This document shows, piece after piece, positions 60,392 to 64,000 of a stretch of DNA of 64,000 bases (position 1 is the stretch's first letter; the number at the start of each line of letters is the position of its first letter). The DNA is from Cunninghamia lanceolata. Its lineage: Eukaryota; Streptophyta; Pinopsida; Cupressales; Cupressaceae. The notes beneath the pieces are model-generated. The model did no database searches, was not told where the DNA came from, and worked only from the letters and a program-made list of their open reading frames with translations. The DNA is taken from the NCBI GenBank assembly GCA_027924645.1, contig BSBN01001363.1, forward strand, positions 1,972,001 to 2,036,000. Reading direction: 5' to 3'. The position numbers and the translations under genes are program-made.

Positions 60392-61687
60392 AAGAATGAT
60401 AGAGTAATAAAACTTTAGATTAATAGAATAATATAATTATACAATGATAGAACAAAGGAATGATAGAATACTAGATTTATAGAATAATATAATGGTAGAA
60501 ATAAAGAATGATAGAAGGAAACAACGATAGAATAATAGAATTGTAGAATACTAGTATAATAAAATGATAGAATGAAAGAATGGTAGAATAATAGATTTCT
60601 AGAAAAATAGAATGATAGAATTATATAATGATAGAATGAAGGAACAATAGAGTAATGAAATTCTAGAATAATAGTATGATATAATGATAAAAATGAAAGA
60701 ATGATAGAATAGCAGAATAATAGAATTGTAGAGTAATAGAATTGTAGAATGATAGAATGAAAGAATGGTAGAATACTAGAATTTTAGAATAATAGAATTA
60801 TAGAAAGAAAGAACGATAGAATAATAGATTCATAGAATAATAGAATGAGAGTTATAGATTAATAGAATGAAATAATGATAGAATAATAGAATTGTAAAAT
60901 GATAGAATGAAACATTAATAGAACAATAGCCTTATAGTATAATAGAATGATAGAATTATATAATGATAAAATGAAAAAATTATAGAATAATAGAATTGTT
61001 GAATAATACAATAATAGAATTATAGAATAATACAATAATAGAATTACAGAACGAAAGAATGATAGAATATAAGAATGCTAGAATAATAGATTTATAGAAT
61101 GATAGAACAATAGATTTATAGAATAATAGAATTATAGAATTATAGAATGGTACAATAATAGGTTTATAGAATAATAGAATGATATAATTGTAGAATCATA
61201 GAATGAAATAATGATAGAATACTAGATTTATAGAATGATAAAATGTAAGAATGATAGAATGAAAGAGTGATAGGATGAAAGAATGATAGAAAATTAGATT
61301 TAAGGAATAATAGAATTTTAGAATTGCAAAATGATAGAATGAAAGAATCGTAGAGTAATAGAACTATACATTAATTGAATAATAGAATTATACAATGATA
61401 GAATGAAAGAATAATAAAGTAATAGATAAATATAGAATAATAGAGTGATAGAATTGTATCAGAGTAGAATAAAAGAATGATGGAATTATAGAATTATAGA
61501 TTAATAGATCTATACAACATGATAGAATGAAACAATTATACCATAATTTAATATTTATAGAATAATAGAATGATAGAATAATAGATTTATTTAATATAAT
61601 AATAGAATGATAAAATAATAGATTTATACAATAATAGAATGTTAGAATTATAAAATGGTAGAATGAAAGAATGATAGAGTAATAAGA
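60392..61687. repeat. octanucleotide satellite array
   Basis: Duplicate of 12683-13978. Its first 80 bp again repeat the left flank of LTR C. Confidence 0.93.
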
Positions 61688-61998
61688 TGTAGTGCCCCTC
61701 AACTTGTCGTCTTTTGGACTGATGTTTGCTTAGTAGTACTAGACATTATGACAGTATTTTAGATCATTTGATGATGGATTTCTAGTTATTTTGCTATTTC
61801 AGTATGAACCTAATTATTATGATAACAGATGTTGATGTTCGATTATGTCATTTTATGCTTTACAATTTGATAAATGAACTGATGTTTTAGATGCTTTGAT
61901 GTTATTCACTATATGGGATTGGAAGTTAGTTGATCATTTTATGTTGTAGACTAGTAATCTGATACCTTGTTCAATATAGTTGTTTGTTATTCATAAAC

Positions 61999-62062
61999 GT
62001 GAATGGAACAGTGTCGTATTACTCGTTCTCGAGTACCCTACCCCACTGCGATTTCCATTCAC
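61999..62062 (+). other. conserved U3 hairpin, LTR D copy 2
   Basis: GTGAATGGAA/TTCCATTCAC arms and TACTCG-TTCT-CGAGTA core, unchanged from copy 1. Confidence 0.65.
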
Positions 62063-62824
62063 TATAAGATTGCATGTGATGTATATGTATATCTTGTTAT
62101 GGTTAACCGTGCGTTGCTGCAGGATGCAGGTACTAGGCATCGACTCCACCTGATTACCAGGTCTGAGCGTGCCTTCGCCAATGGATTAGTTGGTTGGAGT
62201 TAACGTGAGGTCCCTAGTCAGTGTTCCTTGGTCGTCAGTTTACCCTTGTGGTTTTGGTTGTCGTTCAATCATGTCTTGCTGTCAGGTAATACTGTACCTT
62301 AGAGTCTAATTAGTTTTGTAGGTGTCTAAGTGTGTATGGTAATGTTGTGCTTTAATTAGAATCATTATACGAAGGAGTATAAATGTTGTTAAATGGGCAT
62401 AATGTCGTTAGTTGTCGATTATCGTTATAAATAAATTATTATTTTATTAGAAGTGTTGTTGTTAAATAAAGTTGTAAGAAATTTGTATTGTTCGATATAA
62501 TATTATTATAATAAATATTTAAATAAATAAATAGTTGTAATCATCTTGTAAATTGTGATTCACAACTTAATTAATAAAATAAATTAAAATATAGTTATAA
62601 ATTATAGATTGTCGAAATAGTACTATTCTATTAATAACAATATATTGGGTCGGCTATAAAGAAATTAGATTTTATCTGAAATTATGTGCTTACATTTAAA
62701 AAAATAATAATAAAATAAAATAAATAATATTTGGGGGATCTTTAAATTAAATAAAATATATATTTTTAAAGGAGAGATGCACGGGATTGCGTGCCAAGCC
62801 CTTGGTAGATGAGAGAGACTGTGT

Positions 62825-62832
62825 TATAAAAG
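62825..62832 (+). promoter_or_regulatory. TATA box, LTR D copy 2
   Basis: TATAAAAG in the same context as 15116-15123. Confidence 0.6.
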
Positions 62833-63119
62833 AGCGGTAGAGGCATTAAGGACAGCATTATAGGTACACGAAGGGAGAAGAAGACTGGAATAAGCAGCTT
62901 GGATCTGCAACAATTGAAGCAGACCTGTTGAACCGACATCGTAGCCAGGTTCCTTGGAATACTTGCCTTCTTTCACTGTTCCTTTTCTCTGAATCTGAGC
63001 ATGTTGATTGTTTGCTTCTTTGTCTGCAAATGAAATGGTTTTTGGTTAAATGGTTTTCCGCCAGGACTCTCTGTCTGATTCTGCAAATGTATATTTTCTA
63101 TGGACGGTTGTTGATGTAA

Positions 63120-63473
63120 ATCATTGGGTCTGTATTAAATAGAATTTCCTTACACCGTTCTTCAAACCCTAGTTTTATTCCTCGAAAGAGTGCAGGTATA
63201 AGAAGTAATAGTTTTAAGGCAGATGTTCCTACAGTAATCCTTCGCCATGTTATTTTCTTGTCTTCTGAGAACGTCTCTCCTCCGACCATGATAGGACACT
63301 CTCCTCTGGCCTCTGCTCCCACTATTGGAGGAGGTGCTATTGGTATAGGTGTGCGAATGCTATTAGGGAGGCGTCAGACCTCTGATACTGCTAAATGCCT
63401 CGAAACTCTTCCTTCTTCAATATTGAAGTGTCCATGGGTTCTGGTTACATTAGCTGCTCTCGTTCCATTGTAA
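63120..63473 (+). pseudogene. unrecognised open frame in LTR D (copy 2)
   Basis: Duplicate of 15411-15764, still open, with substitutions near the end (TSDSAK to TSDTAK, LAAVVPL to LAALVPL). Unidentified; possibly a captured exon. Confidence 0.3.
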
Positions 63474-64000
63474 TCCTAGCCATTTTGGGCTGAGCATTTA
63501 TCCTACGGAGGTTAGTCATGAGGTTCGCACCTGTATTGCAAGTGCAATGCAGAAATACTTAGGCGAATCCCTCATATACTAGACGTGAGACTGGCGAGCA
63601 GTGGTGTCAAACTTGAATATCGGGCTGCCTGAGTTTCTTTTTATCTTATTTTGTTCTTTAGGTGTTATTTACTAGCAGATTGATATTATCAAGCATCGCT
63701 GCAAATTGTATACTGGGCGTGAGAGAGAGATCACTACCGTAACCTTAGTATTCGCATTGATTGAAAATTTCTGAAGCCTTGTCATTTTGCTTTTCCTCTG
63801 GTGTTGTGAGACGACATTCCATGTATAGTGTTTTTGTTGTGTTTGGTTTCATTTCTTTTGTGGACTGATTATATTAAGTAGTCCGTTGCCTTGCTATCAT
63901 TCGTTTTGAATGAAAGTCCGAATCCCTTTCTTCGCCATTTACTTAGTATTATACAGTGTTTCCATTGACTAACCTATGCCATAGCTGGAGTTATTGAAAC

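Larger units (their letters stand above)
61688..64000 (+). mobile_element. 5' part of giant LTR, family D (copy 2, runs off the window)
   Basis: Matches 13979-16003 through 63712, then continues as non-satellite LTR sequence to the window end without reaching a GCGTTACA terminus. The LTR is therefore longer than 2.3 kb. U3 hairpin at 61999-62062, TATA box at 62825-62832, unknown open frame at 63120-63473. Confidence 0.87.

Overview
The window looks like non-genic DNA from a very large plant nuclear genome. A gymnosperm such as a conifer is my best guess, because the window is almost entirely LTR retrotransposon and satellite DNA, the PPR relics are of the plant PLS type, and the primer-binding site fits plant initiator-Met tRNA. 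Species cannot be read from the sequence. I found no intact protein-coding gene. Everything coding-like is a gag relic or a broken host-gene fragment.

Layout. (1) 1-899 is the 3' end of a long LTR (family 'A'). (2) 900-4851 is an octanucleotide satellite (consensus roughly GATAGAAT) with a 203-bp GC-richer insert. (3) 4852-7493 is a decayed Ty3/gypsy element: a 337-bp LTR, a decayed PBS, a broken gag and a non-coding tail. Satellite follows to 9015. (4) 9016-12682 is a truncated minus-strand LTR (family 'C') carrying a PPR pseudogene, then satellite. (5) 13979-16003 is the start of LTR family 'D', cut off abruptly. (6) At about 16003 a second copy of the whole region begins: satellite, then 17326-25735 (decayed minus-strand ORFs, a 460-bp tandem duplication, a minisatellite and a Ty1/copia gag), then another gypsy gag copy and satellite to 29876. 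(7) 29877-49543 is one LTR retrotransposon (family 'B') with 5-bp target-site duplications (TSDs). It has LTRs of about 6.3 kb and an internal region of only 1.35 kb. Its 5' LTR is itself interrupted by a 5,753-bp solo LTR of family A with its own TSD. (8) 49544-63712 repeats 1849-16003 at about 98-99% identity by eye. (9) The window ends inside LTR D, which here continues past the point where the first copy is cut.

The window is therefore a tandem segmental duplication with a unit of about 28.0 kb, later invaded by LTR A (first unit) and LTR B (second unit). The order of insertions can be read from shared flanks and empty sites.

The most interesting candidate system is a superfamily of giant, apparently non-autonomous LTR elements (A, B, C, D). 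Their LTRs share the ends TGTAGTGCCCC...GGGCGTTACA where both ends are visible. They also share a U3 segment that can fold into a nested hairpin, a TATA box, a triplet of about 40-bp GC-rich repeats and a 48-nt terminal hairpin. Between the TATA box and the conserved tail they carry different host-gene pieces: a YAK1/DYRK kinase exon and a PPR fragment in B, a DCD-domain exon in A, and a PPR gene piece in C. The cargo lies in the part of the LTR predicted to be transcribed, so it would be copied into both LTRs at each transposition.
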